Source of the DNA: Patescibacteria group bacterium UBA3458
Lineage (GTDB): Bacteria > Patescibacteriota > Minisyncoccia > Phycocordibacterales > UBA2100
DNA length: 8,442 nt
Assembly (NCBI GenBank): GCA_002378745.1
Contig: DFRR01000013.1
Span: forward strand, 52,624-61,065
Direction of reading: 5' to 3'
A program made the position numbers and the translations under genes. Below the pieces are notes generated by a model, which saw nothing but the letters and a program-made list of their open reading frames with translations, did not search any database and was not told where the DNA came from. Shown here piece by piece: positions 1 to 5,093 of the stretch (its first letter is position 1; each line of letters starts with the position of its first letter).

Positions 1-16
1 CTAGTAACTAATACTG

Positions 17-379
17 TTAATACTTTTGTGCGTCTCCTGTGTCAGTTGTGTCCTGTTGTGCGCGCTGTAGTGCAACGTCGCGCAAATAGGCAGAAACGTG
101 CTCATACCCCGCTTCGTATGCATTGTGTTCAATCTGCTCTTTTTCGGACTCTGAAACACGAAACCGAAGCACCTCTGTTTGAGGCTCACTGCTACCATCA
201 CCATATTGTTCAAGTATGATGCGCGGCAGTTCAGCAAGGATATTTGGAATCTCACTATTTGGAAAACGCGCTGAAATATTTGCGCTTTCACAGATGAGCA
301 TCGTCACGTTCCGCGCTGGTTGCAACGTGTATCCGTGGCGTCGATTCCCAATAATAATGTAATGCCTACGAACTGACAT
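17..379 (-). CDS. Two-domain protein with C-terminal ribbon-helix-helix DNA-binding domain (MobC/CopG-like), probable autorepressor
   Basis: 120 aa, ATG start, TAA stop. Residues ~68-107 read as a ribbon-helix-helix unit: a short strand (VLRFRVSESE), a helix (EKEQIEHNAYEAG), a turn, and a second helix with the YxxVSAYLRDVAL pattern seen in MobC-type relaxosome accessory proteins and CopG-like repressors. Residues 1-60 form a separate part I do not recognise, with strand-like stretches (HYIIIGN, VTMLICES) and a helix (IPNILAELPRIILEQ). The last ~15 residues are polar and probably disordered. No relaxase or other plasmid gene is visible nearby, so a transcriptional regulator is more likely than a mobilisation factor. 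The start codon overlaps a tandem-palindrome operator, which fits autoregulation. It lies 55 bases after grpE and probably has its own promoter. The DNA-binding fold is fairly sure; target genes and the role of the N-terminal part are unknown. Confidence 0.75.
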   Translation of the reverse strand: MSVRRHYIIIGNRRHGYTLQPARNVTMLICESANISARFPNSEIPNILAELPRIILEQYGDGSSEPQTEVLRFRVSESEKEQIEHNAYEAGYEHVSAYLRDVALQRAQQDTTDTGDAQKY

Positions 380-407
380 GTAGCTACATTGTAGCTACAT
401 TAATGTA
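379..407. promoter_or_regulatory. Operator: two tandem perfect palindromes TGTAGCTACA plus a third half-site
   Basis: TGTAGCTACA occurs at 379-388 and again at 390-399. Each copy is a perfect 10-bp palindrome, and the centres are 11 bp apart, about one helical turn. A further TGTA at 404-407 continues the array and makes TACATTAATGTA (396-407) a perfect 12-bp palindrome. Ribbon-helix-helix dimers typically bind such short symmetric sites in tandem on one DNA face. The array covers the -10 hexamer and reaches the start codon of the ribbon-helix-helix gene, so occupancy should block its transcription. The repeats are seen directly; the bound protein is inferred from position. Confidence 0.75.
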
Positions 408-416
408 CCCGTTCAA
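388..416 (-). promoter_or_regulatory. Promoter of the ribbon-helix-helix gene (-35 TTGAAC, -10 TACAAT)
   Basis: On the minus strand TTGAAC (411-416) and TACAAT (388-393) are separated by exactly 17 bases. Eight bases lie between the -10 hexamer and the ATG at 379, so transcription would begin within about 2 bases of the start codon and give an essentially leaderless mRNA. The -10 overlaps both palindromes of the operator. Confidence 0.6.
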
Positions 417-434
417 TATTGACGCAACTGCAAA

Positions 435-962
435 TTAATTGTAAACGATAACTTGTGCTGCTCGAATGACTGCCTGCGCAGTTTTGTATCCACGTCGTTC
501 GACGCGTGCGATGGTATCACTTGCTCCCCCGTCGGTGTGCCCGAGTGCTTCGTGCAGTGTTGGGTCAAATACTTCACCTGCCGCGCCATAAGTTTCAACA
601 CCAACATTTCTCAAACTCGAGAGTAGTTGTGCATGTACATATTCGATACCTTGGCGCCAGGTTGCATCAACAGATCCCCAGCTCTCACCTTGCATTGCAA
701 TGTCAAAACTATCAAGTGCCGGCAATAGTTCTTGGACCACGTTTTGAATTGCCCGATGTTGCGTGGTACTCGTGTTTGCTGCGTGTAGCCGTTGTGCGTT
801 GACCATGTCCGCTTTTATACGCTGCCACCCATCGAGATACTCTCTCTTCTCTTTTTCACACTCTTTGAGTTGCGCACGCAACTTTTTTACTAGTGCCGCA
901 CCATGGTCTTCCTCATATACAATTTCGTCTTCGTCATGTTTTGTTTGCTTCTTTTTGGTCAT
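435..962 (-). CDS. grpE: GrpE, nucleotide exchange factor for DnaK
   Basis: 175 aa, ATG to TAA. GrpE acts as a dimer in the cytoplasm and speeds ADP release from the Hsp70 chaperone DnaK. The N-terminal ~20 residues are highly charged (Lys-rich, then Glu/Asp). A long dimerising helix follows (~22-62), then the helical-bundle stretch with ELLPALDSFDIAM (78-90), and the C-terminal beta domain. Family marks in that domain are FDPTLHEAL (132-140) and the final VERRGYK...VIRAAQVIV block (154-173). Length is slightly below the usual ~190 aa. dnaK and dnaJ are not adjacent: the gene sits alone between the ribosomal-protein terminator and a regulator gene. It has its own extended -10 promoter 9 bases before the ATG and no recognisable Shine-Dalgarno. 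No complete CIRCE heat-shock operator is visible upstream. Confidence 0.95.
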   Translation of the reverse strand: MTKKKQTKHDEDEIVYEEDHGAALVKKLRAQLKECEKEKREYLDGWQRIKADMVNAQRLHAANTSTTQHRAIQNVVQELLPALDSFDIAMQGESWGSVDATWRQGIEYVHAQLLSSLRNVGVETYGAAGEVFDPTLHEALGHTDGGASDTIARVERRGYKTAQAVIRAAQVIVYN

Positions 963-971
963 AGGTTTCGG

Positions 972-980
972 ATTATAGCA
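972..980 (-). promoter_or_regulatory. Extended -10 promoter of grpE (TGCTATAAT)
   Basis: A consensus TATAAT (972-977) preceded by TGC (978-980) reads toward grpE and ends 9 bases before its ATG at 962. No good -35 is seen, as is usual for extended -10 promoters. The predicted start site is about 3 bases from the ATG, so the mRNA would be near-leaderless. The promoter lies immediately downstream of the ribosomal-operon terminator. Confidence 0.7.
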
Positions 981-987
981 TGAACGG

Positions 988-1015
988 AAAAAGCGACACC
1001 AGAGTGCCGCTTTTT
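988..1015 (-). terminator. Intrinsic terminator of the ribosomal-protein/rpoA operon
   Basis: On the minus strand a 12-bp stem (AAAAAGCGGCAC pairing with GTGTCGCTTTTT, one G-U pair) closes a TCTG loop at 1000-1003 and ends in a T run at 992-988. It begins a few bases after the rpsI stop codon. The symmetric A/T runs mean it could also stop plus-strand transcripts, with one A-C mismatch in that orientation, but no plus-strand gene needs it. Confidence 0.85.
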
Positions 1016-1019
1016 TGAA

Positions 1020-1418
1020 TTATCGTTTGCTCCATTGTGGTGCACGTCGGGCGCTGCGAAGACCAAATTTCTTTCGCTCCTTCTTTCGTGGGTCGCGCTT
1101 GAGGAAACCAGCAACCTTGAGCTCCTTTCGACGCGTCTTGTCGTCTTTTACAAGTGCACGCGCAATGCCGAGTCGGATTGCTTCAGCCTGGGCTGGAATA
1201 CCGCCACCAAGAACTTTCGCGCTCACCTTGAAGGTTGCACCTTCAACTGTTGTCATTGCATCTTTTATGGTTTTCTGAAGTTGTAGTGTTGGAAAATATT
1301 CATCAACTTTTTTCCCGTTGATGACAAAAGTTGTTTTCTGTGCAGGAAACAATCGTACACGAGCTGTCGCTGTCTTTCGTCGTCCCACTGCTTCTGTGTA
1401 TTTTTCTTCTGTAGCCAT
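1020..1418 (-). CDS. rpsI: 30S ribosomal protein S9
   Basis: 132 aa, ATG to TAA, normal length for uS9. S9 binds 16S rRNA in the head of the small subunit, and its C-terminal tail reaches the P-site tRNA. Seen here: the N-terminal YTEAVGRRKTATARVRL motif, the glycine-rich VLGGGIPAQAEAIRLGIARAL stretch in mid-protein, and a basic C-terminal tail ending in the near-invariant SKR. The start follows the rplM stop by one base (TAA-T-ATG), implying termination-reinitiation coupling. No Shine-Dalgarno is seen. It is the last gene of the operon; the terminator starts just after its stop codon. Confidence 0.97.
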   Translation of the reverse strand: MATEEKYTEAVGRRKTATARVRLFPAQKTTFVINGKKVDEYFPTLQLQKTIKDAMTTVEGATFKVSAKVLGGGIPAQAEAIRLGIARALVKDDKTRRKELKVAGFLKRDPRKKERKKFGLRSARRAPQWSKR

Positions 1419-1419
1419 A

Positions 1420-1773
1420 TTATTTAATTATGAGATTCTTCATTCGCTCGTTGCGAAGGCGGTTGCCGGGAAGCATATTGTACACGGCTCGTTTAATTGC
1501 CTCGGCGATTCCTTTCTTCTCGATAACTTCTTCGAGTGTCTCCTCTTTGCGTCCGCCGTGGAAACCCGAATATCGATCGTACACTTTTGTGCGTGCTTTC
1601 TTTTCTGAAATATCAAGTCCATCTGCATTGGTGACGGTCACGGTAACTCCTGCAATAGTGTTCTTTGTAAAGTCAGTCGTGTCCTTTCCAAGCAGTATGT
1701 GTGCAGCTTCCGACGCCACTCGTCCGAGTCGCTTACCTGCTGCATCAATTGTGTGTTGTCGTTTCTCAGCCAT
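1420..1773 (-). CDS. rplM: 50S ribosomal protein L13 (short form)
   Basis: 117 aa from the ATG at 1773; a TTG three codons upstream is open in frame but sits inside rplQ. L13 binds 23S rRNA early in large-subunit assembly. Family marks are HTIDAAGKRLGRVASEAA at the N terminus, KVYDRYSGFHGG in the middle (matching the YxHTGxxGG region) and the AVYNMLPGNRLRNERMKNL block near the C terminus. It is clearly shorter than the usual ~142 aa: about 11 residues are missing at the start, and the protein ends right after the MLP...L block, without the usual Y-x-G-x-x-H-x-H tail. The start follows the rplQ stop by one base (TAA-T-ATG). The rplM-rpsI pair is conserved across bacteria and here is appended to the alpha operon. 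Confidence 0.95.
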   Translation of the reverse strand: MAEKRQHTIDAAGKRLGRVASEAAHILLGKDTTDFTKNTIAGVTVTVTNADGLDISEKKARTKVYDRYSGFHGGRKEETLEEVIEKKGIAEAIKRAVYNMLPGNRLRNERMKNLIIK

Positions 1774-1774
1774 A

Positions 1775-2128
1775 TTATACAAATTCTATAATTGCCTTAT
1801 CTCGCTTTGCGTCTGCAAATGTACCAAGCTTGCTAATGCGTGTGTACCCACCCGGTCGCTCTTTATATCGTGGTGCAAGTACCTCGTGAAGTTTCTTCGA
1901 TACCTCGATGTCATTTCCGAGACGCGCAGCAATGATACGGCGCGTTGCAAGTGTGTCCTTCTGCGCGAGTGTCACGAGTTTTTCTACAATCGGGCGCAAT
2001 TCACGCGCTTTTGCGATTGTTGTTTCAATACGCTCGTGCAAAACCATACTGCGCACCAAACTACGCAACAGAGCTGTGCGACTCTTTCGCTCTCGTCCCA
2101 ATTTTCGTTGTGCTTTGTGATGCTTCAT
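1775..2128 (-). CDS. rplQ: 50S ribosomal protein L17
   Basis: 117 aa, ATG to TAA, within the normal range for bacterial L17, which packs near the exit of the large-subunit peptide tunnel. The N terminus carries the hallmark HHKAQRKLGRERKSRTALLRSL, followed by RIETTIAKARELRPIVEKLVTLA. The C terminus is the typical PRYKERPGGYTRISKLG segment. The gene lies 22 bases after rpoA, the standard bacterial arrangement. An AGGG occurs upstream but ~10 bases from the ATG, a poor Shine-Dalgarno spacing. Its stop is one base from the rplM start. Confidence 0.97.
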   Translation of the reverse strand: MKHHKAQRKLGRERKSRTALLRSLVRSMVLHERIETTIAKARELRPIVEKLVTLAQKDTLATRRIIAARLGNDIEVSKKLHEVLAPRYKERPGGYTRISKLGTFADAKRDKAIIEFV

Positions 2129-2150
2129 AGCGCTGATACCCTACCACAGT

Positions 2151-3122
2151 TTAGCTGCGAAGTGTAATACCTAGGTTTGACAATGCCCGCTTAATTTCCT
2201 GCAATCCTTTTTGCCCAAGCCCTTCAATCGCAAGAATATCCTCCTCGTGCTTACGTGCGAGACCGCCGACAGTGCGGATACCTGATTCATCAAGTGCGGT
2301 CTCTACACGTGCTGAGAGCTCAAGTTCGCTGATGCGAATCTTAAAGGATTCTTTGTCGGCATCCTTCTTGTCTGAGTCTGTTGACTCAGGCGCAGCAGCA
2401 ACTGTCTCTTCAACAGCTACAGTCTCAGTTTCCTCTTGGAAACCGATAATTGCCTTGAGTTGGTGAATCATGATTGCGATAGAATCCTCCAATGCTTCGC
2501 GCGGAGTGAGTGTTCCATCTGTTTCGATGAATACACGTAAGCGGTTGAAGTCGGTTCGATCACCAACACGCATGTTCTCAACTTCATAGTTTACACGGCG
2601 AATCGGAGAAAAGATTGCATCAAGTGCAATGCTACCGATGTCTACACGTTCTTTTTGATGTGCTTCCTTTGGGACGTAGCCAAGCCCGCGCTCAACGGTC
2701 ACTTCAACATTAAATTCAACTTTTCCTGAAACTTCCGCAATGTGTTGCTCTGGATTGAGAATCTCAACTTGCCCCGGTACTTTGAAATCAGCCGCAGTGA
2801 CGGTTTTTGGACCCTTAACGCTTAATGAAAGCACCTGAGGTTCTTCAGTAAGCATTTTGATGCGAACGCGCTTCAAGTTAAGAAGCAACATGATGGTGTC
2901 TTCAGCAACTCCTTCGATGGTTGAAAATTCGTGTGGTACACCATCAATTTTCACATGTGTAATCGCTGCCCCCGGTAGCGATGAAAGAATGATGCGACGA
3001 AGTGAGTTTCCGAGCGTGTGACCATACCCTGGGTAAAGACCGTTTATCTCGTAGGTGCCGGCAAAATCCTTCTCGCTGATAACGCGAGGCTTTGATGGAA
3101 CAGTGACTTGGTGATCTGACAT
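2151..3122 (-). CDS. rpoA: DNA-directed RNA polymerase subunit alpha
   Basis: 323 aa, ATG to TAA, close to the usual ~320-330 aa. The alpha dimer is the assembly platform for beta and beta', and the C-terminal domain contacts promoter DNA and activators. The N-terminal domain (1-~230) shows the YPGYGHTLGNSLRRIILSSLPGAAI dimerisation block (31-55), GVPHEFSTIEGVAED and the EREALE-like TPREALEDSIAIMIHQL helix. An acidic linker of roughly 30 residues, rich in Glu, Asp, Thr and Ala (~231-257), joins the C-terminal domain (~258-323), which ends in the helix-hairpin-helix GLGQKGLQEIKRAL. The main DNA-contact Arg is kept (R272, matching E. coli R265), but the position matching N268 is Thr275 and that matching K271 is Asp278. 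The gap to rpsD is 48 bases, and no Shine-Dalgarno is evident. Confidence 0.98.
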   Translation of the reverse strand: MSDHQVTVPSKPRVISEKDFAGTYEINGLYPGYGHTLGNSLRRIILSSLPGAAITHVKIDGVPHEFSTIEGVAEDTIMLLLNLKRVRIKMLTEEPQVLSLSVKGPKTVTAADFKVPGQVEILNPEQHIAEVSGKVEFNVEVTVERGLGYVPKEAHQKERVDIGSIALDAIFSPIRRVNYEVENMRVGDRTDFNRLRVFIETDGTLTPREALEDSIAIMIHQLKAIIGFQEETETVAVEETVAAAPESTDSDKKDADKESFKIRISELELSARVETALDESGIRTVGGLARKHEEDILAIEGLGQKGLQEIKRALSNLGITLRS

Positions 3123-3170
3123 ACGAATTAGCTTAAAAGTTATTAATGATCTCGTGTATACGTCTAAAAA

Positions 3171-3773
3171 TTAACGGCTGTAAAATTCGAAGACCGCAGG
3201 AAGGTCAAAAACGGTGTCGCCAGCAACGAATTCAGGCAATGATTTTGTATCAGCACTCAATTTCTTTGTGTCCACTACAAGCCATTTTGGCGCCATGTGC
3301 CCCTCGATTTCATCTTTCTTAAGTGCAAAAACACCTTTTCCTTTACTATTCTCTTTTACACTGACAGTGTCTCCCTTTTGTACTTTGTGTGACGGAATGG
3401 TCATCTTGCGACCATTCAAAAGAATGTGTCCGTGGTTTACCATCTGTCGTGCAGCACGACGTGTCGGTGCAAACCCAAGGCGATACACAACATTGTCGAG
3501 ACGTGTCTCAAGCAAACGGAATAACTCATTTGTTGGCTCCTTAGACTTCATTGAGTCGGTTGCATACTTACGCAATTGCTTCTCAGAAATACCGTACGCA
3601 AAGCGAACCTTTTGCTTTTCAAGCAACTGGCGTCCGAAATCACTCAAGTTACGACGGTGCTTAAACGTCTTTTTTGCACGAGCCTCTGACAATGCAAACT
3701 TTTGTGTTTGACACTTTTCGTATACCCCGTTGCCGAGTCGCTTACAAATTTTGTACTTTGGTTTAGTCAACAT
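3171..3773 (-). CDS. rpsD: 30S ribosomal protein S4
   Basis: 200 aa, ATG to TAA, normal length for uS4, a primary 16S rRNA binder that starts small-subunit assembly and lines the mRNA entry. Seen: the LSDFGRQLLEKQKVRFAYGISEKQLRKY block (~43-70), ETRLDNVVYRLGFAPTRRAARQMVNHGHILLNG, which is the S4 RNA-binding domain (~88-118), and the conserved C-terminal EFYSR. The N terminus has only two cysteines (C10, C21) where zinc-type S4 has four, so the zinc site is probably lost; the first ~40 residues are also looser than usual. It sits between rpsK (14-base gap) and rpoA, the classic alpha-operon position. In E. coli S4 represses this operon, but I cannot identify the corresponding mRNA pseudoknot here. 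Confidence 0.97.
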   Translation of the reverse strand: MLTKPKYKICKRLGNGVYEKCQTQKFALSEARAKKTFKHRRNLSDFGRQLLEKQKVRFAYGISEKQLRKYATDSMKSKEPTNELFRLLETRLDNVVYRLGFAPTRRAARQMVNHGHILLNGRKMTIPSHKVQKGDTVSVKENSKGKGVFALKKDEIEGHMAPKWLVVDTKKLSADTKSLPEFVAGDTVFDLPAVFEFYSR

Positions 3774-3787
3774 ATAACAAGAAAAAA

Positions 3788-4222
3788 TTAGACGCGGCGT
3801 GGTCGACGTTGTCGCGGCCCATTGAATGGAACCGGTGTCTGGTCAGAAATACTCGTAATATCAATTCCCTTGCCCGCAAATGCACGAAGTGCAGATTCAC
3901 GACCGGCACCAACTCCTTTGATAATCGCAGCGACTGACTTTACACCCATCATTTGTGCTTTTTCGGCAACAAGCTCAGCAACCTTTGCCGCAGCAAACGG
4001 TGTACCCTTCTTTGCGCCGGCAAAACCAAGTGAACCAGATGATGACCACATTACGGTGTTACCCTCAGTGTCTGCCAACAGCACCTTTGTGTTGTTGTAC
4101 GTTGCATGTACGTACAATGCACCGGTAAGCATCTTCCTTTTTGGTGCATTACTCAATGAGCGAGATCGCAATCCCTTGTTAATGCTTCCACCAGCTTTTT
4201 TGACAATACGTTTCTTTCCCAT
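3788..4222 (-). CDS. rpsK: 30S ribosomal protein S11
   Basis: 144 aa, ATG to TAA. S11 lies on the platform of the small subunit near the E site and the mRNA exit. The protein starts with a ~30-residue basic extension (KKRIVKKAGGSINKGLRSRS), making it longer than the ~129 aa E. coli protein. The core then shows ALYVHATYNNTKVLLADTEG (35-54), WSSSGSLGFAGAKKGTPFAA, the GVGAGRESALRA loop and the C-terminal DITSISDQTPVPFNGPRQRR tail. It follows rpsM with a 3-base gap and precedes rpsD by 14 bases. The upstream sequence is A-rich, without a convincing Shine-Dalgarno. Confidence 0.97.
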   Translation of the reverse strand: MGKKRIVKKAGGSINKGLRSRSLSNAPKRKMLTGALYVHATYNNTKVLLADTEGNTVMWSSSGSLGFAGAKKGTPFAAAKVAELVAEKAQMMGVKSVAAIIKGVGAGRESALRAFAGKGIDITSISDQTPVPFNGPRQRRPRRV

Positions 4223-4225
4223 ATG

Positions 4226-4606
4226 TTATTTCTTTTCTACCTTACGGCGTCCACTGGTCATGGTCTTTCGGACGTTACCACGAACGGTACGAGAGTTCGT
4301 CTTTGTTCGCTGTCCACGTGCTGGAAGGAGTCGAGAGTGTCGAGAACCACGGTAGCTCTTAATGTCCTTAAGGCGCTTGATATTTGAACTAATGGTGCGG
4401 CGAAGCTCACCTTCGATTTGGTATGCTCCCACGAGTTTACCGATAAGACTCTCCTCCTCACTGCTCAATTCCGTTGGCTTCTTACCGAAATCAACCTTTG
4501 CCTCGGTAAGTATCTTTCGTGCACGAACGCGACCAATACCGAACACTGCAGTGAGTCCTATTTCAAGTCGCTTTGAGTCAGGGATTGTAATACCAGAAAT
4601 TCGCAT
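4226..4606 (-). CDS. rpsM: 30S ribosomal protein S13
   Basis: 126 aa from the ATG at 4606, TAA stop. S13 sits in the head of the 30S subunit and contacts the P-site tRNA and the 50S bridge. Family marks: RISGITIPDSKRLEIGLTAV at the N terminus, the GIGRVRARKIL helix-turn region, RRTISSNIKRLKDIKSYRGSRH, and the basic tail LPARGQRTKTNSRT. I chose the ATG because it puts MRISGI at the family's usual beginning. A TTG five codons earlier (4621) is in frame and has AAGG six bases before it, one of the few Shine-Dalgarno-like sites here, so a 131 aa product is possible. It lies 17 bases after rpmJ and 3 bases before rpsK. Confidence 0.96.
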   Translation of the reverse strand: MRISGITIPDSKRLEIGLTAVFGIGRVRARKILTEAKVDFGKKPTELSSEEESLIGKLVGAYQIEGELRRTISSNIKRLKDIKSYRGSRHSRLLPARGQRTKTNSRTVRGNVRKTMTSGRRKVEKK

Positions 4607-4623
4607 AGTATAGATATTCAAAA

Positions 4624-4737
4624 TTAACCTTGTCGCTGCTTGTGTCGTGAGTTCTCACAAATGACAAAAAGGCGTCCGTTGCGTCGAACGTTCTTGCATT
4701 CTTTACACAGCTTTTTTACTGAACTTTTAACCTTCAT
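4624..4737 (-). CDS. rpmJ: 50S ribosomal protein L36 (zinc-binding form)
   Basis: 37 aa, ATG to TAA. It is the smallest ribosomal protein and binds 23S rRNA near the base of the L7/L12 stalk. The sequence begins MKVKSSVKKLCKECKNVRRN and ends SRHKQRQG, typical of L36. The zinc ligands are intact: C11, C14, C27 and H32. The gene lies between infA and rpsM, exactly where L36 stands in most bacteria. A weak hairpin followed by five T residues lies just before it. No Shine-Dalgarno is seen in the AT-rich leader. Confidence 0.95.
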   Translation of the reverse strand: MKVKSSVKKLCKECKNVRRNGRLFVICENSRHKQRQG

Positions 4738-4743
4738 ATAATT

Positions 4744-4775
4744 AAAAACGTGCGCACTATTAAACACGTCGCACA
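4744..4775 (-). terminator. Possible weak attenuator hairpin between infA and rpmJ
   Basis: On the minus strand TGTGCG (4775-4770), in the last codons of infA, can pair with CGCACG (4754-4749), followed directly by TTTTT (4748-4744). An alternative stem ACGTG/CACGT overlaps it. The stems are only 5-6 bp with loops of 12-15 bases, so complete termination is unlikely. At most this would lower transcription of the ribosomal genes relative to infA. It may be chance. Confidence 0.25.
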
Positions 4776-4981
4776 ATTCTTCCGCGCCCCCCATATGGGT
4801 CAACTTTCACAAGAACAGAATCTCCAAGTAGCACTTTGATACGATGTAATCGCATTTTGCCGGCAAGGTAGGCGATTACTTCCTCCCCTGTGCTGAGTTC
4901 AACACGAAAAAGCGCATTTGGTAGCGCCTCTGTGACAACCCCTTCTACGGTGTCATTGTTTCCCTTCGTATCTTCACTCAC
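4760..4981 (-). CDS. infA: Translation initiation factor IF-1
   Basis: 73 aa, GTG start, TAA stop, full family length (71-73 aa). IF-1 blocks the 30S A site and cooperates with IF-2 and IF-3 in initiation. The single OB-fold is complete: VEGVVTEALPNALFRVELSTG (13-33), GKMRLHRIKVLLGDSVLVKV in the middle and the closing PYGGRGRIVRR. GTG at 4981 is chosen because MSEDTKGN aligns with the usual N terminus and no ATG is in frame nearby. It is the first gene of the alpha-operon cluster; map, adk and secY, its common upstream neighbours, are absent. A well-formed promoter lies 11 bases upstream, so the GTG would be about 5 bases from the mRNA 5' end. Confidence 0.96.
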   Translation of the reverse strand: MSEDTKGNNDTVEGVVTEALPNALFRVELSTGEEVIAYLAGKMRLHRIKVLLGDSVLVKVDPYGGRGRIVRRV

Positions 4982-4992
4982 AGTGCTGGGGT

Positions 4993-5021
4993 ATCGTACC
5001 AGAATGTATCCGTGTTGACAA
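4993..5021 (-). promoter_or_regulatory. Main promoter of the infA-ribosomal protein-rpoA operon
   Basis: Minus-strand TTGTCA (5016-5021) and TACGAT (4993-4998) are spaced by 17 bases, and TGG precedes the -10 as an extended element (4999-5001). The -10 is 11 bases from the infA GTG, which predicts a leader of about 5 bases. No other equally good promoter is seen ahead of the ribosomal genes, so this probably drives all nine down to the terminator at 988-1015. Confidence 0.65.
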
Positions 5022-5093
5022 GTCTTATGAGGGTAGTGTTGATAAACTCTCAGCCTGGTCTGGTTACCGGCGTGACTGGGAGGGGGTATTTGA

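Noticed and set aside
1002..1007. GAGTGC resembling half of a CIRCE heat-shock operator near grpE
   Set aside because: The opposite half is missing and the bases belong to the terminator stem.
1774..1779. Perfect TATAAT on the minus strand directly before the rplM ATG
   Set aside because: It arises from the rplQ end and stop codon and touches the start codon, too close even for a leaderless start.
1430..2167. Long plus-strand open frame of 245 codons opposite rplM and rplQ
   Set aside because: It lies antisense to two well-conserved ribosomal genes, has Ser/Cys/Phe-rich low-complexity content typical of a shadow frame, and has no promoter.
3123..3170. Internal promoter before rpoA in the 48-base gap
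   Set aside because: Only partial TATA-like strings without TGn or a -35; not supportable.
3214..3711. Plus-strand open frame of 165 codons opposite rpsD
   Set aside because: Entirely antisense to S4, with no recognisable motif.
3822..4355. Plus-strand open frame of 177 codons opposite rpsK and rpsM
   Set aside because: Shadow of conserved genes; no family resemblance and no start context.
5015..5020. Perfect TTGACA on the plus strand
   Set aside because: No matching -10 at 16-18 bases and no plus-strand gene follows; the same bases form the minus-strand infA -35.
5022..5093. Possible terminator after the membrane-protein gene
   Set aside because: GC-rich repeats (CTGGTCTGGT) are present but I find no clean stem followed by a T run.
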